Shown here: in pieces, positions 18,238 through 28,697 of the stretch
Layout: each line of letters begins with the position of its first letter
Numbering within the stretch: position 1 is the stretch's first letter
Assembly: GCF_001612905.1 (NCBI RefSeq)
Contig: NZ_BDBI01000016.1
Coordinates: forward strand, 186,001-250,000
Length of the DNA stretch: 64,000 bases
Reading direction: 5' to 3'
DNA from: Nocardia ignorata NBRC 108230
Lineage (GTDB): Bacteria > Actinomycetota > Actinomycetes > Mycobacteriales > Mycobacteriaceae
The notes under the pieces: model-generated
The model's input: the letters and a program-made list of their open reading frames with translations, nothing else
Databases searched by the model: none
What the model was told of the DNA's origin: nothing
Position numbers and translations under genes: made by a program

Positions 18238-19502
18238 CAGCCCCTCGCTTCCAGCGTGTTGAGCCCACCGCGCGGGGTGCGCAGGTGCAGCAGGGTTTTC
18301 ACCAGGGCGGGCGCGGCGATGAACAGCACGATCACCGCCTGCAGCAGCGTCGACATCTCCACCGGGATGGCGGGCTGCATGTGCAGCGTGCCCGACTTCA
18401 ACGCACCGAACAGCAGCGCCGCCGCGACGATCCCGCCCGGATGCGCCCGTCCGAGCAAGGCGACGGTGATCCCGTCGAAGCCGAACTCGGCTACCGTTCC
18501 GGGGTTGACCGTGTACGGGTTCAATCCGAGCACCAGCGCCCCACCACCGATCCCGGCGAGCGCTCCGGACACTCCCATCGTGGTGATGAACGTGCGACCC
18601 ATGTCGATGCCCGCCGTCTGCGCCGCGTGCGGATTCGCCCCGACCGCGCGAATCCGGTACCCGAACGTCGACTTGCGCAGCAGCCACCAGATCCCCGCCG
18701 CCAGCGCCAACGCGATCAGCAGACCGACACTCACCCGCAGCCCCGACCCCGCCCAGCCGAGGAGCCGGGGCAGCCGCGCCGAGATGTCGACCGGCTTGGA
18801 CACCAGCTCCTGGGAGGTCAGCGAGTGGATGAAGGTGGTGCTCAACGCCCAGAGCAGGAAATAGGTGGCGATATTGTTCAGCATGATCGACGAGATCACC
18901 TCGTGTGCACCGGTTTTCGCCTTCAGCACACCCGGAACCGCGCCGAAGATCCCGCCCGCGAGCGCACCGGCGGCCAGCGCCAGCGGCACATGCAGCAGCG
19001 GCGGCAGATCGGTCGCGAAACCGACGATCAACGCACCGAGCATGCCGAAGATGAACTGCCCGTGCCCACCGATATTGAACAGTCCGGCCCGGAACGCCAA
19101 CCCCACGGCGAGCCCGGTGAAGATCAGCGGGGTGGCGTAGGTGAGCGTCTCCGAGATCGGGCGCAGCACCTGGGCGAGGGTGGCCGTGCCGTCGAAGAAC
19201 TCCTGCAGGCGGCCGATGTCGAGAATGGCGCCCTCGAACAGGTCACGGTAGGCCGTGCTCACCGCCTGCCAGGAGAAACTCAGCGCGTCGGAGGGCCGGT
19301 TGAGGAAGTAGCCCCAGGCCCGGCGCACCGACGGATCGGAAACGATGATGAGCAGCGCGCCGATCGCGAAGGCGAGCAGCAGCGAATAGATGGTCACCAT
19401 CACGCTGTTGGCTTCGGTCAGGTACCGGGTGAAGGTGCGGCCGAAACCTGGTCTTTCGGGCCGGGGCGATTCGGTCTCCGGCGCGGTGGTCGTACTCGGC
19501 AT
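18234..19502 (-). CDS. ABC transporter permease (BMP/nucleoside type), first subunit
   Basis: 422 residues from ATG 19502. A polar, Pro/Glu-rich N-terminal tail is followed by a first membrane helix and, after a ~70-residue loop, a cluster of helices. The motif G-L-F-N-I-G-G-H-G-Q-F resembles that of YufP/NupP permeases, and G-A-N-P-H-A-A-Q-T-A-G-I-D is the cytoplasmic coupling motif. It would pair with the next permease to form the heterodimeric channel. The start is 28 bp from the ATPase gene. Confidence 0.88.
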   Translation of the reverse strand: MPSTTTAPETESPRPERPGFGRTFTRYLTEANSVMVTIYSLLLAFAIGALLIIVSDPSVRRAWGYFLNRPSDALSFSWQAVSTAYRDLFEGAILDIGRLQEFFDGTATLAQVLRPISETLTYATPLIFTGLAVGLAFRAGLFNIGGHGQFIFGMLGALIVGFATDLPPLLHVPLALAAGALAGGIFGAVPGVLKAKTGAHEVISSIMLNNIATYFLLWALSTTFIHSLTSQELVSKPVDISARLPRLLGWAGSGLRVSVGLLIALALAAGIWWLLRKSTFGYRIRAVGANPHAAQTAGIDMGRTFITTMGVSGALAGIGGGALVLGLNPYTVNPGTVAEFGFDGITVALLGRAHPGGIVAAALLFGALKSGTLHMQPAIPVEMSTLLQAVIVLFIAAPALVKTLLHLRTPRGGLNTLEARGW

Positions 19503-19530
19503 GGGAATCCTCGAGGATGTCGGCGCCAGT

Positions 19531-21048
19531 TCAGCTCGGGGTGGCGGATTCGGTGGGGCGGTGGCCTGCCATCAGCTGACCGATGATCTCGCGCGGGGTG
19601 TCCGGCCCGACCTCGCCGACGATCTGCCCGTTGTGGATCACCGCGATCCGGTCGGACAGGGCGAGGATCTCGTCCAGTTCGGCGGAGATGAGCAGCACCC
19701 CGGTCCCCGAGTCACGTTCGGCGACGAGCCTGCTGTGGATGAATTCGATAGCGCCCACGTCCACCCCTCGGGTGGGCTGTGCGGCGACGAGAACCGCACG
19801 GGGACGGGAGAATTCGCGGGCGATCACCACCTTCTGCTGGTTGCCACCCGACAGCGCCGACACGAGCTCGCCCGGCCCGCGGGTGCGGATGTCGAAGTCG
19901 GCGATGGCCTTGTCGGCCAGCGTGCGCACGGCGTCGCTGTCGAGCACGCCGCGATGCGACAGCGGTGCGTCGCGGTACTGGTTGAGCACGAGGTTCTCGG
20001 CCACGGTGAAGTCAGCCGCCAGCCCGTCGCGGCCACGGTCCTCCGGAATGTAGCCGAGCCCGGCGACGATGCGCCGGTACGGATCCCACGAGGTCACCGG
20101 CACCCCGCCCAGCTCGACCGTTCCGCCGTCCGGGCGGACGGTGCCGAGCACGGCCCTGGCGAGTTCGGTCTGGCCGTTGCCCTCCACCCCGGCCAACCCG
20201 ACGATCTCCCCGGCTCGCACCGTGAGGTTCAGCCCGTCGAGCACCGCCGTGCCCCGCTCGCCGAGCACCGTCAGATCCCGCACCGCCAAGGCGACCGCAC
20301 CAGGATCGGCGGGCGTGCGCTCGACGGTCAGGATCACCGACCGCCCGACCATCGCCGCCGCCAGCTCGGCCTCGCTGTCCTCGGGCGAGGCCTGGGCCAC
20401 CACCTTGCCCCGGCGCAGCACCGTGATGGTGTCGGCGATGGCCTTCACCTCTTTGAGCTTGTGGCTGATGAAGATCACCGACATGCCAGCGGCGGTGAGA
20501 TTGCGGATGATGCCGAGCAGTTCGGCTACTTCCGGCGGTGTGAGCACGGCGGTGGGTTCGTCCAGGATCAGCAGGTCGGTGTCGCCGGAGAGCGCCTTGA
20601 CGATCTCCACCCGCTGCTGCACACCCACCGGCAGGTCCGCACAGATGGCATCCGGGTCGAGCGCGAGACCGTAGCGATCCGACACCGCGCGCACCGCGTC
20701 ACGTGCCGCCGCCCGGTCCAGGATCCCGCGCTTGGCGTGTTCGCGACCCAGCTGCACGTTGTCGGCAACGCTGAACGGGCCGACCAGCTTGAAATGCTGG
20801 TGCACCATGCCGATTCCGGCGGCGATCGCGTCGCTGGGTGAACGGAACCGCACGGGTGCGCCGTCGATGAGGATGTCGCCGCTGGTCGGTTCGAGAATGC
20901 CGTAGAGCATATTCATCAGGGTGGATTTGCCCGCGCCGTTCTCACCGAGAATCGCGTGCACCTGGCCGGGTTCCACCACCAGGTCGACATTCTCGTCGGC
21001 CAGGAAATCGCCGAAAGCTTTTGTCAGTCCCCGTACTTCGAGTCGCAT
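19531..21048 (-). CDS. ABC transporter ATPase, duplicated nucleotide-binding domains (nucleoside/sugar type)
   Basis: 505 residues with two ABC domains in one chain. The first has Walker A G-E-N-G-A-G-K-S-T, a Q-loop in M-V-H-Q-H-F, the signature region V-G-V-Q-Q-R-V-E-I and L-L-I-L-D-E-P-T. The second has a degenerate Walker A (G-V-E-G-N-G-Q-T-E), signature L-S-G-G-N-Q-Q-K and A-A-Q-P-T-R-G in place of the Walker B Glu. One catalytically weak half is usual in the RbsA/YufO class. It powers uptake through the two permeases downstream and ends 10 bp after the binding-protein gene. Confidence 0.9.
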   Translation of the reverse strand: MRLEVRGLTKAFGDFLADENVDLVVEPGQVHAILGENGAGKSTLMNMLYGILEPTSGDILIDGAPVRFRSPSDAIAAGIGMVHQHFKLVGPFSVADNVQLGREHAKRGILDRAAARDAVRAVSDRYGLALDPDAICADLPVGVQQRVEIVKALSGDTDLLILDEPTAVLTPPEVAELLGIIRNLTAAGMSVIFISHKLKEVKAIADTITVLRRGKVVAQASPEDSEAELAAAMVGRSVILTVERTPADPGAVALAVRDLTVLGERGTAVLDGLNLTVRAGEIVGLAGVEGNGQTELARAVLGTVRPDGGTVELGGVPVTSWDPYRRIVAGLGYIPEDRGRDGLAADFTVAENLVLNQYRDAPLSHRGVLDSDAVRTLADKAIADFDIRTRGPGELVSALSGGNQQKVVIAREFSRPRAVLVAAQPTRGVDVGAIEFIHSRLVAERDSGTGVLLISAELDEILALSDRIAVIHNGQIVGEVGPDTPREIIGQLMAGHRPTESATPS

Positions 21049-21058
21049 GTCGTTGTCC

Positions 21059-22150
21059 TCAAAGCTTGGGGGCGGCGGGTGAGTCGATCACGATCCGGCC
21101 TTCGACGATCTCGGTGCGCAGGGCCGTGAGCTCTTGTTTCAGCCGCTCGGGCACGGCACCGTCGAAATCATGGAACGGCGCGAGGCCGACCCCACCGTTG
21201 CCGAGCGTGCCGACGTACCGGCCGTCTTTCGGTCCCTCGGCGAAAGCGTTGTCGATCGCGACGCGCACCGCGGCGGAAATGTCCTTCATCGACGACGACA
21301 ACATGATGTCTTTGTATTCCGGCACGGCTTCGTACCCGTCGGAATCGACCCAGATCATGCTCACCCCCGGCGAATCCTGCACCGCCGACGCACCGCCCAT
21401 GCCGACAGGACCGGCCACCGGATGAATGATGTCGGCGCCCTGGGCGATGAAATTCTCGGTCAGCGAGCGACCGGCACTTGTGTCGTCGAAATTGCCGGTG
21501 AACGAACCGTTCTGATCGGCGACATTCCAGCCGAGCACCTCGGTACCCGTCCCGTGAACCTGGTTGTACCTGGCCACGCCTGCCGCGAAACCGTCCATGA
21601 AGATCGTCACGGCGGGGATCTGCATGCCACCCCAGGTCGCGACGCGGCCGGTCTTGGTCATCCCCGCCGCGAGATAGCCTGCGAGATAAGAGGATTGGGC
21701 GGCGTTGAACTCCATCGAATAGACGTTGTCCAACTCCACGTGCGCGTCGACGATGGCGAACCGCTGATCCGGGTACTCCCCCGCCACCTGTGCCACCGCC
21801 TCGGCCATCAGGCCGCCGACCCCGATCACCAGATCGCAGTCGTCATCGGCCGAGGCCCGCAGGTTGGGTTCGTAATCGGCGGAACTGTTCGACTGCCGGT
21901 AGGAACCGTAGACCCCGGGGTTGGCGTCGATCGCCGCCTTCACCCCGTTCCAGCCGGATTCGTTGAACGACTTGTCGTCCACCCCGCCCGCATCGGTCAC
22001 CATGCAGGTCTCGAAATCGGCATTCGCCGAACCGTAGGTATTGCCCGATCCCGTGTAGCGCGACTCGGCAGGCGGCTCACCGCAACCGACGAGCGACGCC
22101 GTCACCGCACAGGTGGCGACGACGGCGATCAGCGCGATCCCAGATCTCAT
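21059..22150 (-). CDS. BMP-family substrate-binding lipoprotein
   Basis: 363 residues with a signal peptide and lipobox (S-L-V-G-C), so it is anchored outside the membrane. Family hallmarks are visible: V-T-D-A-G-G-V-D-D-K-S-F-N-E near residue 52, G-V-G-G-L-M, and G-W-N-V-A-D-Q-N. BMP proteins bind nucleosides or related compounds for uptake by YufOPQ-like transporters. This gene leads the four-gene operon. Nothing in the sequence suggests iron regulation. It starts about 85 bp from map, downstream of a terminator hairpin for that operon. Confidence 0.9.
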   Translation of the reverse strand: MRSGIALIAVVATCAVTASLVGCGEPPAESRYTGSGNTYGSANADFETCMVTDAGGVDDKSFNESGWNGVKAAIDANPGVYGSYRQSNSSADYEPNLRASADDDCDLVIGVGGLMAEAVAQVAGEYPDQRFAIVDAHVELDNVYSMEFNAAQSSYLAGYLAAGMTKTGRVATWGGMQIPAVTIFMDGFAAGVARYNQVHGTGTEVLGWNVADQNGSFTGNFDDTSAGRSLTENFIAQGADIIHPVAGPVGMGGASAVQDSPGVSMIWVDSDGYEAVPEYKDIMLSSSMKDISAAVRVAIDNAFAEGPKDGRYVGTLGNGGVGLAPFHDFDGAVPERLKQELTALRTEIVEGRIVIDSPAAPKL

Positions 22151-22213
22151 TACTCAGAGATACAGGATTCCCCCGGCACCGAGCCGGATTCGAAACATTA
22201 CTTCACCGAAAAG

Positions 22214-22232
22214 TCGCGAAAGACTTTCGCGA
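22214..22232 (-). terminator. Compact hairpin after map
   Basis: TCGCGAA-AGACT-TTCGCGA, a 7-bp stem with a 5-base loop, starts 3 bp after the map stop codon. Its position fits the end of the secY-adk-map transcription unit. Confidence 0.6.
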
Positions 22233-22234
22233 AG

Positions 22235-23032
22235 TCACTCCGGGCGCAGGGTGAGGATGCGTGGGCCGTCCTCGGTGACGGCGACGCTGTGTTCCCAGTG
22301 GGCGGCGCGGGAACCGTCGGTGGTGACCACGGTCCAGTCGTCGTCGAGGGTTGTGGTTTCGGTGGTGCCGAGGGTGAGCATCGGCTCGATGGCCAGGACC
22401 GATCCGACCACCAGGCGCGGGCCCTTGCCCGGGGCGCCCTCGTTCGGGAGGAAGGGGTCCATGTGCATCTCACGGCCGATCGCGTGGCCGCCGTAGCCGT
22501 CGACGATGCCGTATTTGCGGCCGTGCACCTCTTCGGCGGCCCGGGTGCCGAGCTCGATCGCGTGCGACACATCGGTGAGCCGGTTGCCGGGCACCATCGC
22601 GCCGATGCCCGCCTCCATCGACCACTTGGTGGCCTCGCTGAGCAGGCGATCGGCTTCGATGATGTTGCCGACGCCGAAGGTCCAGGCCGAATCGCCGTGC
22701 CAGCCGTCGAGGATGGCGCCGCAGTCGATCGACACCAGATCACCCTCGGTGAGAATCTCACTCGCCGAGGGGATCCCGTGCACCACACGGTCGTTGACCG
22801 AAGAACAGATCGAGCCGGGAAAGCCGTGGTAACCCTTGAACGACGGAACCGCGCCCGCCTCCCGGATCACCTGCTCGGCGACCTCGTCGAGCTCGAGCGT
22901 CGACACCCCGGGCTTGGCGGCGTCGCGCACGGCGACCAGCGCCCGTCCGACGATCGCGCCCGCCGCCGCCATGGCGTCGAGTTCGCCCGCCGTGCGGAAC
23001 GGCACGACCTTCTTCTTCCGACCGAATGCCAT
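22235..23032 (-). CDS. map: Methionine aminopeptidase, type I
   Basis: 265 residues from ATG 23032 (MAFGRKKKV). It removes the initiator Met from nascent proteins. The metal-binding residues sit in recognisable blocks: Y-H-G-F-P-G, D-C-G-A-I-x-D-G-W-H-G-D, G-G-H-A-I-G, A-I-E-P-M and W-E-H-S-V. The start codon overlaps the adk stop by one base. The order secY-adk-map is the standard actinobacterial one. Confidence 0.95.
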   Translation of the reverse strand: MAFGRKKKVVPFRTAGELDAMAAAGAIVGRALVAVRDAAKPGVSTLELDEVAEQVIREAGAVPSFKGYHGFPGSICSSVNDRVVHGIPSASEILTEGDLVSIDCGAILDGWHGDSAWTFGVGNIIEADRLLSEATKWSMEAGIGAMVPGNRLTDVSHAIELGTRAAEEVHGRKYGIVDGYGGHAIGREMHMDPFLPNEGAPGKGPRLVVGSVLAIEPMLTLGTTETTTLDDDWTVVTTDGSRAAHWEHSVAVTEDGPRILTLRPE

Positions 23033-23577
23033 TACTGGCCGAGAGCCTTCAGCGCTCGCGCGTTGACGTCGTCGACCTCGCCGAGACCGTCGACGGTCAC
23101 GACCAGACCGTCGTAGTACTCGAGCAGCGGCTCGGTCTCCTCGCGGTAGACCCGCAGCCGGTTGCGGATGACGTCCTCGGTGTCGTCGGCGCGGCCACGG
23201 GCGAGCATGCGCTCGACCACGGTGTCCTCGGCGACCACGAAGCACAGCACGGCGTCGAGCGCGGTGCCGTGATGCTCGAGGATCTTCTTCAGCGCGTCGG
23301 CCTGGTCGACCGTGCGCGGGTAACCGTCGAGGACGAAACCGTTCGCGGCGTCCGGTTCGGCGACGCGGGCTTCGACCATGCGGTTGGTGACATCGCTGGG
23401 GACCAGGTCACCGGCGTCCATGTACTTCTGCGCCTCGCGACCGAGGGCGGTCTGCTGGCTGATGTTCGCGCGGAAGAGGTCTCCGGTGGAGATGTGCGGA
23501 ACGCCCAGCTTTTCCGACAGCAGGACGGCCTGAGTACCTTTGCCGGCACCCGGCGGACCGAGCAGAACAACTCTCAC
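23032..23577 (-). CDS. adk: Adenylate kinase
   Basis: 181 residues from GTG 23577, giving (M)[15 protein letters not shown] with the P-loop at residues 7-15. It interconverts ATP+AMP and 2 ADP. The AMP-binding S-T-G-D-L-x-R and the G-Y-P-R-T motif are present. It is the short form with a truncated LID, common in actinobacteria. The GTG overlaps the secY stop by 4 bp, so it is translationally coupled. Confidence 0.95.
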   Translation of the reverse strand: MRVVLLGPPGAGKGTQAVLLSEKLGVPHISTGDLFRANISQQTALGREAQKYMDAGDLVPSDVTNRMVEARVAEPDAANGFVLDGYPRTVDQADALKKILEHHGTALDAVLCFVVAEDTVVERMLARGRADDTEDVIRNRLRVYREETEPLLEYYDGLVVTVDGLGEVDDVNARALKALGQ

Positions 23578-24896
23578 TTGAGGAACCCTTCGTAATTTCG
23601 ATTCATCAGCTGGCTCTCGATCTGCTTGACCGTGTCGAGACCCACGCTGACCATGATGAGCACCGCGGCACCGCCGAAGGACATGTTCGCCGACTGGCCC
23701 GTGCTGCCGCTGCCGAGGGCGATACTCGGCAGGACGGTGACCGCGCCGAGGTAGATCGAGCCGGGCAGGGTGATGCGGCTCAGAACATAATTGAGGTAGT
23801 CGGCGGTCGGCTTGCCGGGGCGGTAGCCCGGAATGAAGCCACCGAACTTCTTCATCTCGTCCGCGCGTTCCTCCGGGTTGAAGGTGATCGCGACGTAGAA
23901 GTAGGTGAAGAACACGATCAAACCGAAGTAGACGGCGATGTAGACCGGGTTGGTCGGATCGACCAGATACTTCTGGATGATCTCCTGCCACCAGCTCGGG
24001 TCCGTCGCGGTGCTCGACGAGGTGAGCTGCGAAATCAGGTTGGGCAGGTAGAGCAGCGAAGACGCGAAGATCACCGGGATAACACCGGCCTGGTTGACCT
24101 TCAGCGGCAGATAGGTCGAGGAGCCGCCGTACATCTTGCGACCGACCACGCGCTTGGCGTACTGCACCGGGATCCGGCGCTGCCCCTGTTCGACGAAGAC
24201 CACCGCGACGATGATCAGCAGCACACCCACACACACGAGGCTGAAGATCATGGCGCCACGGGTATCGAGGATGGCCTTGCCGTCGAGCGGGATACGCGCG
24301 GCGATACCGGCGAAGATCAGCAGCGACATGCCGTTACCGACACCACGCTCGGTGATCTGCTCGCCGAACCACATCACCAGGGCCGCACCGGCGGTCATCA
24401 CCAGCACGATGACGATCATGCCGAAGATGCCGGTGTCCTCGAGGATGTCTTCCTGGCAGCCCTGCAGCAGCTGACCGCGAGCAGCGAGCGCGACGAGACC
24501 CGTGGCCTGCAGGATCGCCAGGGCGATCGAGAGGTAGCGGGTGTACTGCGTCATCTTGGTCTGGCCTGCTTGGCCTTCCTTGCGCAACTCCTCGAAGCGC
24601 GGAATGACCACGGTCAGCAGCTGGATGATGATGCTCGCGGTGATGTACGGCATGATGCCGATCGCGAACACCGAAAGCTGCAGTAGCGCACCACCGGAGA
24701 ACAGATTGATGAGCTGGTAGATACCGGCGGACTCGCCACCGGAGACCAGCTTCACGCATTCCTGGACGTTCTGATAGTTGACGCCGGGGGACGGCAGCGC
24801 GGCACCCAACCGGTACAGCACGATCAACCCCAGCGTGAAGAGAATCTTCCGCCGTAAGTCCGGAGTCCGGAAGGCCGATACGAAGGCGGAAAGCAC
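23574..24896 (-). CDS. secY: Protein translocase subunit SecY
   Basis: 440 residues with about ten transmembrane helices, forming the SecYEG channel. The N-terminal [10 protein letters not shown] and the loop [12 protein letters not shown] are characteristic. The start is GTG 24896 with an AGGAGG site 4 bp upstream. It is separated from rplO by 166 bp that include a terminator hairpin, so it probably has its own promoter. Confidence 0.96.
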   Translation of the reverse strand: MLSAFVSAFRTPDLRRKILFTLGLIVLYRLGAALPSPGVNYQNVQECVKLVSGGESAGIYQLINLFSGGALLQLSVFAIGIMPYITASIIIQLLTVVIPRFEELRKEGQAGQTKMTQYTRYLSIALAILQATGLVALAARGQLLQGCQEDILEDTGIFGMIVIVLVMTAGAALVMWFGEQITERGVGNGMSLLIFAGIAARIPLDGKAILDTRGAMIFSLVCVGVLLIIVAVVFVEQGQRRIPVQYAKRVVGRKMYGGSSTYLPLKVNQAGVIPVIFASSLLYLPNLISQLTSSSTATDPSWWQEIIQKYLVDPTNPVYIAVYFGLIVFFTYFYVAITFNPEERADEMKKFGGFIPGYRPGKPTADYLNYVLSRITLPGSIYLGAVTVLPSIALGSGSTGQSANMSFGGAAVLIMVSVGLDTVKQIESQLMNRNYEGFLK

Positions 24897-25011
24897 AGAT
24901 CCTCCTGGCGAACGACATGGTCATGCCATGCGACTGAACCAACACGGCGTCGTGGTGGAGACGTCAGCCGATGACGAGCTTGGCAGACAACACTTGTTGA
25001 GACTCTACAGT

Positions 25012-25044
25012 GACACCGGACGAGTGCTCGACTCGTCCGGTGTC
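25012..25044 (-). terminator. Perfect 13-bp hairpin after the ribosomal operon
   Basis: GACACCGGACGAG and CTCGTCCGGTGTC form a perfect 13-bp stem around a 7-base loop, 18 bp past the rplO stop and before secY. It is a good candidate for the terminator of the rpsH-rplO unit; readthrough into secY cannot be excluded. Confidence 0.7.
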
Positions 25045-25062
25045 GCTGTGACTACAGTACCG

Positions 25063-25506
25063 TCAGGCCAGTTCGGTGACGGTGCCACCGGCAGCGGTGA
25101 TCTTCTCCTTGGCGGAGCCGGTCACCTTGTCGGCGGTCACCTGCACGGCGACGGAGATGTCGCCGTCACCGAGGACCTTCACCAGCTCGTTCTTGCGAAC
25201 GGCGCCGGCCGCGACGAGCTCGGCCTTACCGACCGTGCCGCCTTCGGGGAACAGCTCCGCGATGCGGCCCACGTTCACAACCTGGTACTCCACGCGGAAG
25301 CGGTTGGTGAAGCCCTTCAGCTTCGGCAGGCGCATGTGCAGCGGCATCTGGCCACCCTCGAACGCCGCGGGGACGTTCTTGCGGGCCTTGGTGCCCTTGG
25401 TACCACGACCGGCGGTCTTGCCCTTGGAACCCTCACCGCGACCCACACGGGTCTTCTCGGTCTTGGAACCCGGCGCAGGACGCAGGTGGTGCAATTTGAT
25501 GGTCAT
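25063..25506 (-). CDS. rplO: 50S ribosomal protein L15
   Basis: 147 residues starting [14 protein letters not shown], a typical L15 N-terminus, with the basic Gly-rich segment [16 protein letters not shown]. The start is ATG 25506, two bases from the rpmD stop; the longer reading frame adds residues unlike L15. It is the last gene of the rpsH cluster. Confidence 0.97.
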   Translation of the reverse strand: MTIKLHHLRPAPGSKTEKTRVGRGEGSKGKTAGRGTKGTKARKNVPAAFEGGQMPLHMRLPKLKGFTNRFRVEYQVVNVGRIAELFPEGGTVGKAELVAAGAVRKNELVKVLGDGDISVAVQVTADKVTGSAKEKITAAGGTVTELA

Positions 25507-25507
25507 G

Positions 25508-25687
25508 TCAGACCTCCTCAACTGTTACGAGGTGGCGCACGACATTGATCAGACCGCGGTTCTGAGCGTTGTCCTCACGAACCACCGACTGGCGGATCTT
25601 CCGCAGGCCGAGGGTACGCAGGCTCGCGCGCTGGTTCGCCTTGGCACCGATCGTGCTCTTGATCTGGGTCACCTTGAGATCTGCCAT
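25508..25687 (-). CDS. rpmD: 50S ribosomal protein L30
   Basis: 59 residues ([11 protein letters not shown]...), the normal size for L30, with the conserved L-R-T-L-G-L-R-K-I core. The start at 25687 is 1 bp from the rpsE stop. The frame is open upstream inside rpsE, but that part is not L30-like. Confidence 0.96.
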   Translation of the reverse strand: MADLKVTQIKSTIGAKANQRASLRTLGLRKIRQSVVREDNAQNRGLINVVRHLVTVEEV

Positions 25688-25688
25688 G

Positions 25689-26342
25689 TCAGGCTCCCTG
25701 TCCCGCACGCGCACGCAGCATGCCCGCCGGAGCGACGTCCTCGATCGGCAGACCGCGACGCGCGGCAACCTCTTCGGGACGCTGGAGCATCTTGAGCGCG
25801 GCAACCGTCGCGTGAACGACGTTGATCGCATTGTCGCTACCGAGCGACTTGGCCAGAATGTCGTGAATGCCAGCGCATTCGAGCACGGCACGCGCCGCGC
25901 CACCGGCGATCACACCGGTACCGGGCGAAGCCGGACGCAGCATGACGACACCGGCCGCCGCCTCACCCTGAACCGGGTGGGTGATGGTCGAGCCGATCAT
26001 CGGGACGCGGAAGAAGCTCTTGCGAGCCTCCTCGACACCCTTCTGGATCGCCGCGGGAACTTCCTTGGCCTTGCCGTAGCCGACGCCGACCAGACCGTTG
26101 CCGTCACCGACGATCACGAGGGCGGTGAAGCTGAAGCGACGACCACCCTTCACGACCTTGGAGACACGGTTGATCGCGACTACGCGCTCGAGCTGGTTCT
26201 TCTCGGCCGCGTTGTCCCGACGGTCGCCGCCGCCGCGACGATCGCCGCCACCGCGACGGTTGCCCTCGGGGCCACCGCTGGGGTTGTTGTTGTTCTGTCC
26301 GGCGGGTCCGTTGCCGCCGTCACGCCGCTGACGTCCCGGCAT
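25689..26342 (-). CDS. rpsE: 30S ribosomal protein S5
   Basis: 217 residues. The S5 core begins near residue 47 ([10 protein letters not shown]) and is complete, including [10 protein letters not shown]. The first ~45 residues are a Gly/Asn/Arg-rich tail with a repeated R-R-G-G-G-D unit. Actinobacterial S5 often has a low-complexity N-terminal tail, and this one is fairly long. Confidence 0.96.
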   Translation of the reverse strand: MPGRQRRDGGNGPAGQNNNNPSGGPEGNRRGGGDRRGGGDRRDNAAEKNQLERVVAINRVSKVVKGGRRFSFTALVIVGDGNGLVGVGYGKAKEVPAAIQKGVEEARKSFFRVPMIGSTITHPVQGEAAAGVVMLRPASPGTGVIAGGAARAVLECAGIHDILAKSLGSDNAINVVHATVAALKMLQRPEEVAARRGLPIEDVAPAGMLRARAGQGA

Positions 26343-26373
26343 CAGACGTTCCTTCCGTTCGAAAATTCAGTCA

Positions 26374-26781
26374 TCAGAACTTCAGCCCACCTTCACGAGC
26401 GGCATCGGCCAGCGCCGCGATGCGGCCGTGGTAGTCGTGACCACCACGGTCGAACACGACCGACTCGATACCGGCAGCCTTGGCGCGCTCGGCGATCAGC
26501 TGACCGACCTTGGCGCCCTTGGCGGACTTGTCGCCCTCCAGCGCACGCACATCGGCCTCGATCGAGGACGCGGCGGCGATGGTCTTGCCGACCGAATCGT
26601 CGACGAGCTGAGCGTGCAGGTGCCGCGAGGAACGGTTGACGACCAAGCGCGGACGCTCGGTGGTGCCGACGACCTTCTTGCGCAGACGGAAGTGACGGCG
26701 GGTCTTCGACAGACGACGCTTCGTCGATGCGTCCTTGCCCAGCGGAATCCGCTTGGCCTTCTGGTTAGCAGTTTGCGCCAT
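26374..26781 (-). CDS. rplR: 50S ribosomal protein L18
   Basis: 135 residues from ATG 26781 ([11 protein letters not shown]). The core has R-P-R-L-V-V-x-R-S, the I-x-A-Q-x-x-D-type 5S rRNA-binding region and V-V-F-D-R-G-G. A GTG six bases upstream (26787) overlaps the rplF stop and is closer to a GGAAAG site, so the protein may carry two more residues. The ATG is chosen by similarity to mycobacterial L18. Confidence 0.95.
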   Translation of the reverse strand: MAQTANQKAKRIPLGKDASTKRRLSKTRRHFRLRKKVVGTTERPRLVVNRSSRHLHAQLVDDSVGKTIAAASSIEADVRALEGDKSAKGAKVGQLIAERAKAAGIESVVFDRGGHDYHGRIAALADAAREGGLKF

Positions 26782-26783
26782 GA

Positions 26784-27323
26784 TCACTTACCCGTCTTTC
26801 CGACCTTGCGGCGAACGACCTCGCCGGCGTAGCGGATGCCCTTGCCCTTGTACGGGTCGGGCTTACGCAGTCCGTGGATCACAGCGGAGATCTGGCCGAC
26901 CTTCTGCTTGTCGATCCCGGAAACCGAGAACTTGGTGGGCGATTCCACCGCGAAGGTGATGCCCTCCGGGGCCTCGATCGGCACCGGGTGGCTGTAGCCG
27001 AGGGCGAACTCGAGGTTCGAACCCTTGGCCTGAACGCGGTAACCGACGCCGAAGATTTCCATCTTCTTCTCGTAGCCCTTGGTGACACCCTCGATCATGT
27101 TGGCGATCAGGGTGCGGCTCAGGCCGTGCAGCGAACGGTTGGCGCGCTCGTCGTTGGGACGGGCGACCACGAGCTGGTTGGCTTCGTCTTTGCTGACGGT
27201 GATCGGCTCGGCAACGGTGTGCGACAGGGTGCCCTTGGGACCCTTCACCGTGACGACCTGGCCGTCGATGCTGACGTCGACACCGGCCGGGATTGCGATG
27301 GGGTTTTTACCAATACGCGACAT
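26784..27323 (-). CDS. rplF: 50S ribosomal protein L6
   Basis: 179 residues (MSRIGKNPI...), full length, with the C-terminal [15 protein letters not shown] signature of L6. It lies 15 bp after rpsH in the spc order. Confidence 0.97.
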   Translation of the reverse strand: MSRIGKNPIAIPAGVDVSIDGQVVTVKGPKGTLSHTVAEPITVSKDEANQLVVARPNDERANRSLHGLSRTLIANMIEGVTKGYEKKMEIFGVGYRVQAKGSNLEFALGYSHPVPIEAPEGITFAVESPTKFSVSGIDKQKVGQISAVIHGLRKPDPYKGKGIRYAGEVVRRKVGKTGK

Positions 27324-27338
27324 TAGTCCAGACCTCCC

Positions 27339-27737
27339 TTACCAGACGTAGGCGAGGACTTCGCCCCCGACGCCCTGCTTGGCCGCTTGCCGGTCGGTGA
27401 GCAGGCCGGTCGACGTGGAGATGATCGCCACGCCGAGGCCGCCGAGGACCTTGGGCAGGTTGGTGGACTTCGCGTACACACGCAGACCCGGCTTCGAGAC
27501 GCGACGCAGGCCCTGCAGGCTGCGCTCACGGCTCGGGCCGTACTTCAGATCGACGACGAGGGCCTTGCCCACCGGCGCGTCTTCGGTGCGGTAATCGGCG
27601 ATGTAACCCTCGCGCTTCAGGATCTCGGCGATGTTCGCCTTGAGCTTGGAGTGCGGAGCCTTCACCTGATCGTGGTACGCCGAGTTGGCGTTGCGCAGAC
27701 GCGTCAAGAAGTCTGCGATCGGATCAGTCATGGTCAT
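27339..27737 (-). CDS. rpsH: 30S ribosomal protein S8
   Basis: 132 residues beginning [17 protein letters not shown], the same N-terminus as mycobacterial S8, which fixes the start at 27737. The C-terminal [11 protein letters not shown] is canonical. Here rpsH is the first gene of a transcription unit with its own promoter rather than following rpsZ directly, because three unrelated genes separate the two. Confidence 0.97.
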   Translation of the reverse strand: MTMTDPIADFLTRLRNANSAYHDQVKAPHSKLKANIAEILKREGYIADYRTEDAPVGKALVVDLKYGPSRERSLQGLRRVSKPGLRVYAKSTNLPKVLGGLGVAIISTSTGLLTDRQAAKQGVGGEVLAYVW

Positions 27738-27940
27738 GGTTAGACCTCGACACCTTTCTCGCTGCGGTTCCCATGCAGCATCTCCCCGCTTTCGCGAGGC
27801 GACCGTGGGCCTACAACAATTCGGCTGGTCCGGGCGGCACTTACCGACCGGATGAGTACTCTTCACGAGCCCTCGGCGCCCGGCACGATCCGCCCACGGC
27901 GAGCGTGGAGCGGACACAGATCTGCCCAGGCAACCGCTCT

Positions 27941-27968
27941 AGTGTAGGCAACGCCGTGGTCAGGACAA
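27941..27968 (-). promoter_or_regulatory. Probable promoter of the rpsH-rplO unit
   Basis: On the minus strand, TTGTCC and TACACT are 16 bp apart, followed by AGAGCGGTTGCCTG. The same TACACTAGA(G/C)CGGTTGCCTG block lies upstream of rplN at about 32942-32961. Transcription from here would give a leader of about 200 bases before rpsH. The 240 bp between rpsH and the DUF1275 gene hold nothing else I recognise. Confidence 0.65.
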
Positions 27969-27977
27969 AATCCGGGG

Positions 27978-28697
27978 TCAGGGCGCGGGCTCGTTCGACC
28001 TCGAGGTGGCCAGGATCGCCGATGCCGAGACGCCGGTGGCCACGATCAGCATCATCTCACCGCCGACCAGCATGCTCATCACGCCACCGAGCAGCGCGCC
28101 CGTCGCGAAGGCCGCGTACTGCAGGCCGTAGCCGAGCCAATCCCGCACGCTGCCGCCGCTGACGTGGCTCTCGATACCCTGGCCCAGTTTCACGACCGTT
28201 CCGGTGACGTAGCTGAGCGGGACGCTGACCTCTCCGTTCTTGACGAAGGCGGTGTTGAGCGCGCCGACCGCGAACGCCACGAACATGATCGGGACGAAAT
28301 CCAGTTCCTGCCCGCCGGTTCGGCCGACCACGTAGTCGACCACCACCGCGGCGGCCAGCGCGACCGTGGTCACCACCGAGGCGCCGTAGTGGCCGTTGCG
28401 CCACAGCCGCCGTCGCAGCAGCGAGGCCACGAAGACGCCGAGACCGAAGGCGAACAGCAGCGATATCGCCCCGACGGCCAGCAGGTAGTCGCCGTCGAAC
28501 CAGCCGAGGAGCGCGCGTTCGGTATTTCCGGTCATGAATGTCACGAAGTATCCGGCGGAATGCGTATAGGCTGCTGCGCCGATAAACCCCGCCAATATCG
28601 AAAGAAACGCCACCATTGTCATCGCGCCTGCCGGTATACCCCGCAGCGGCTGGCGGTTGCCCAGGTCACGTGCCCTTTTTACTGTGGTCGCAGTCAC
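27978..28697 (-). CDS. DUF1275 (YoaK-like) membrane protein
   Basis: 239 residues from GTG 28697, preceded by GAAGGAT at good spacing; the longer ATG frame starts 156 bp upstream in sequence without protein character. Six or so hydrophobic segments are seen, and T-F-M-T-G-N-T-E is the hallmark motif of the YoaK/DUF1275 family. The family's function is not established. It is one of three genes lying between the two halves of the spc ribosomal cluster, and the rpsH promoter begins 10 bp after its stop. Confidence 0.85.
   Translation of the reverse strand: MTATTVKRARDLGNRQPLRGIPAGAMTMVAFLSILAGFIGAAAYTHSAGYFVTFMTGNTERALLGWFDGDYLLAVGAISLLFAFGLGVFVASLLRRRLWRNGHYGASVVTTVALAAAVVVDYVVGRTGGQELDFVPIMFVAFAVGALNTAFVKNGEVSVPLSYVTGTVVKLGQGIESHVSGGSVRDWLGYGLQYAAFATGALLGGVMSMLVGGEMMLIVATGVSASAILATSRSNEPAP

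Noticed and set aside
17341..18864. Plus-strand frame of 507 codons opposite the permeases
   Set aside because: His/Gln/Arg-rich translation with no domains; the minus strand gives two permeases with a GTGA overlap.
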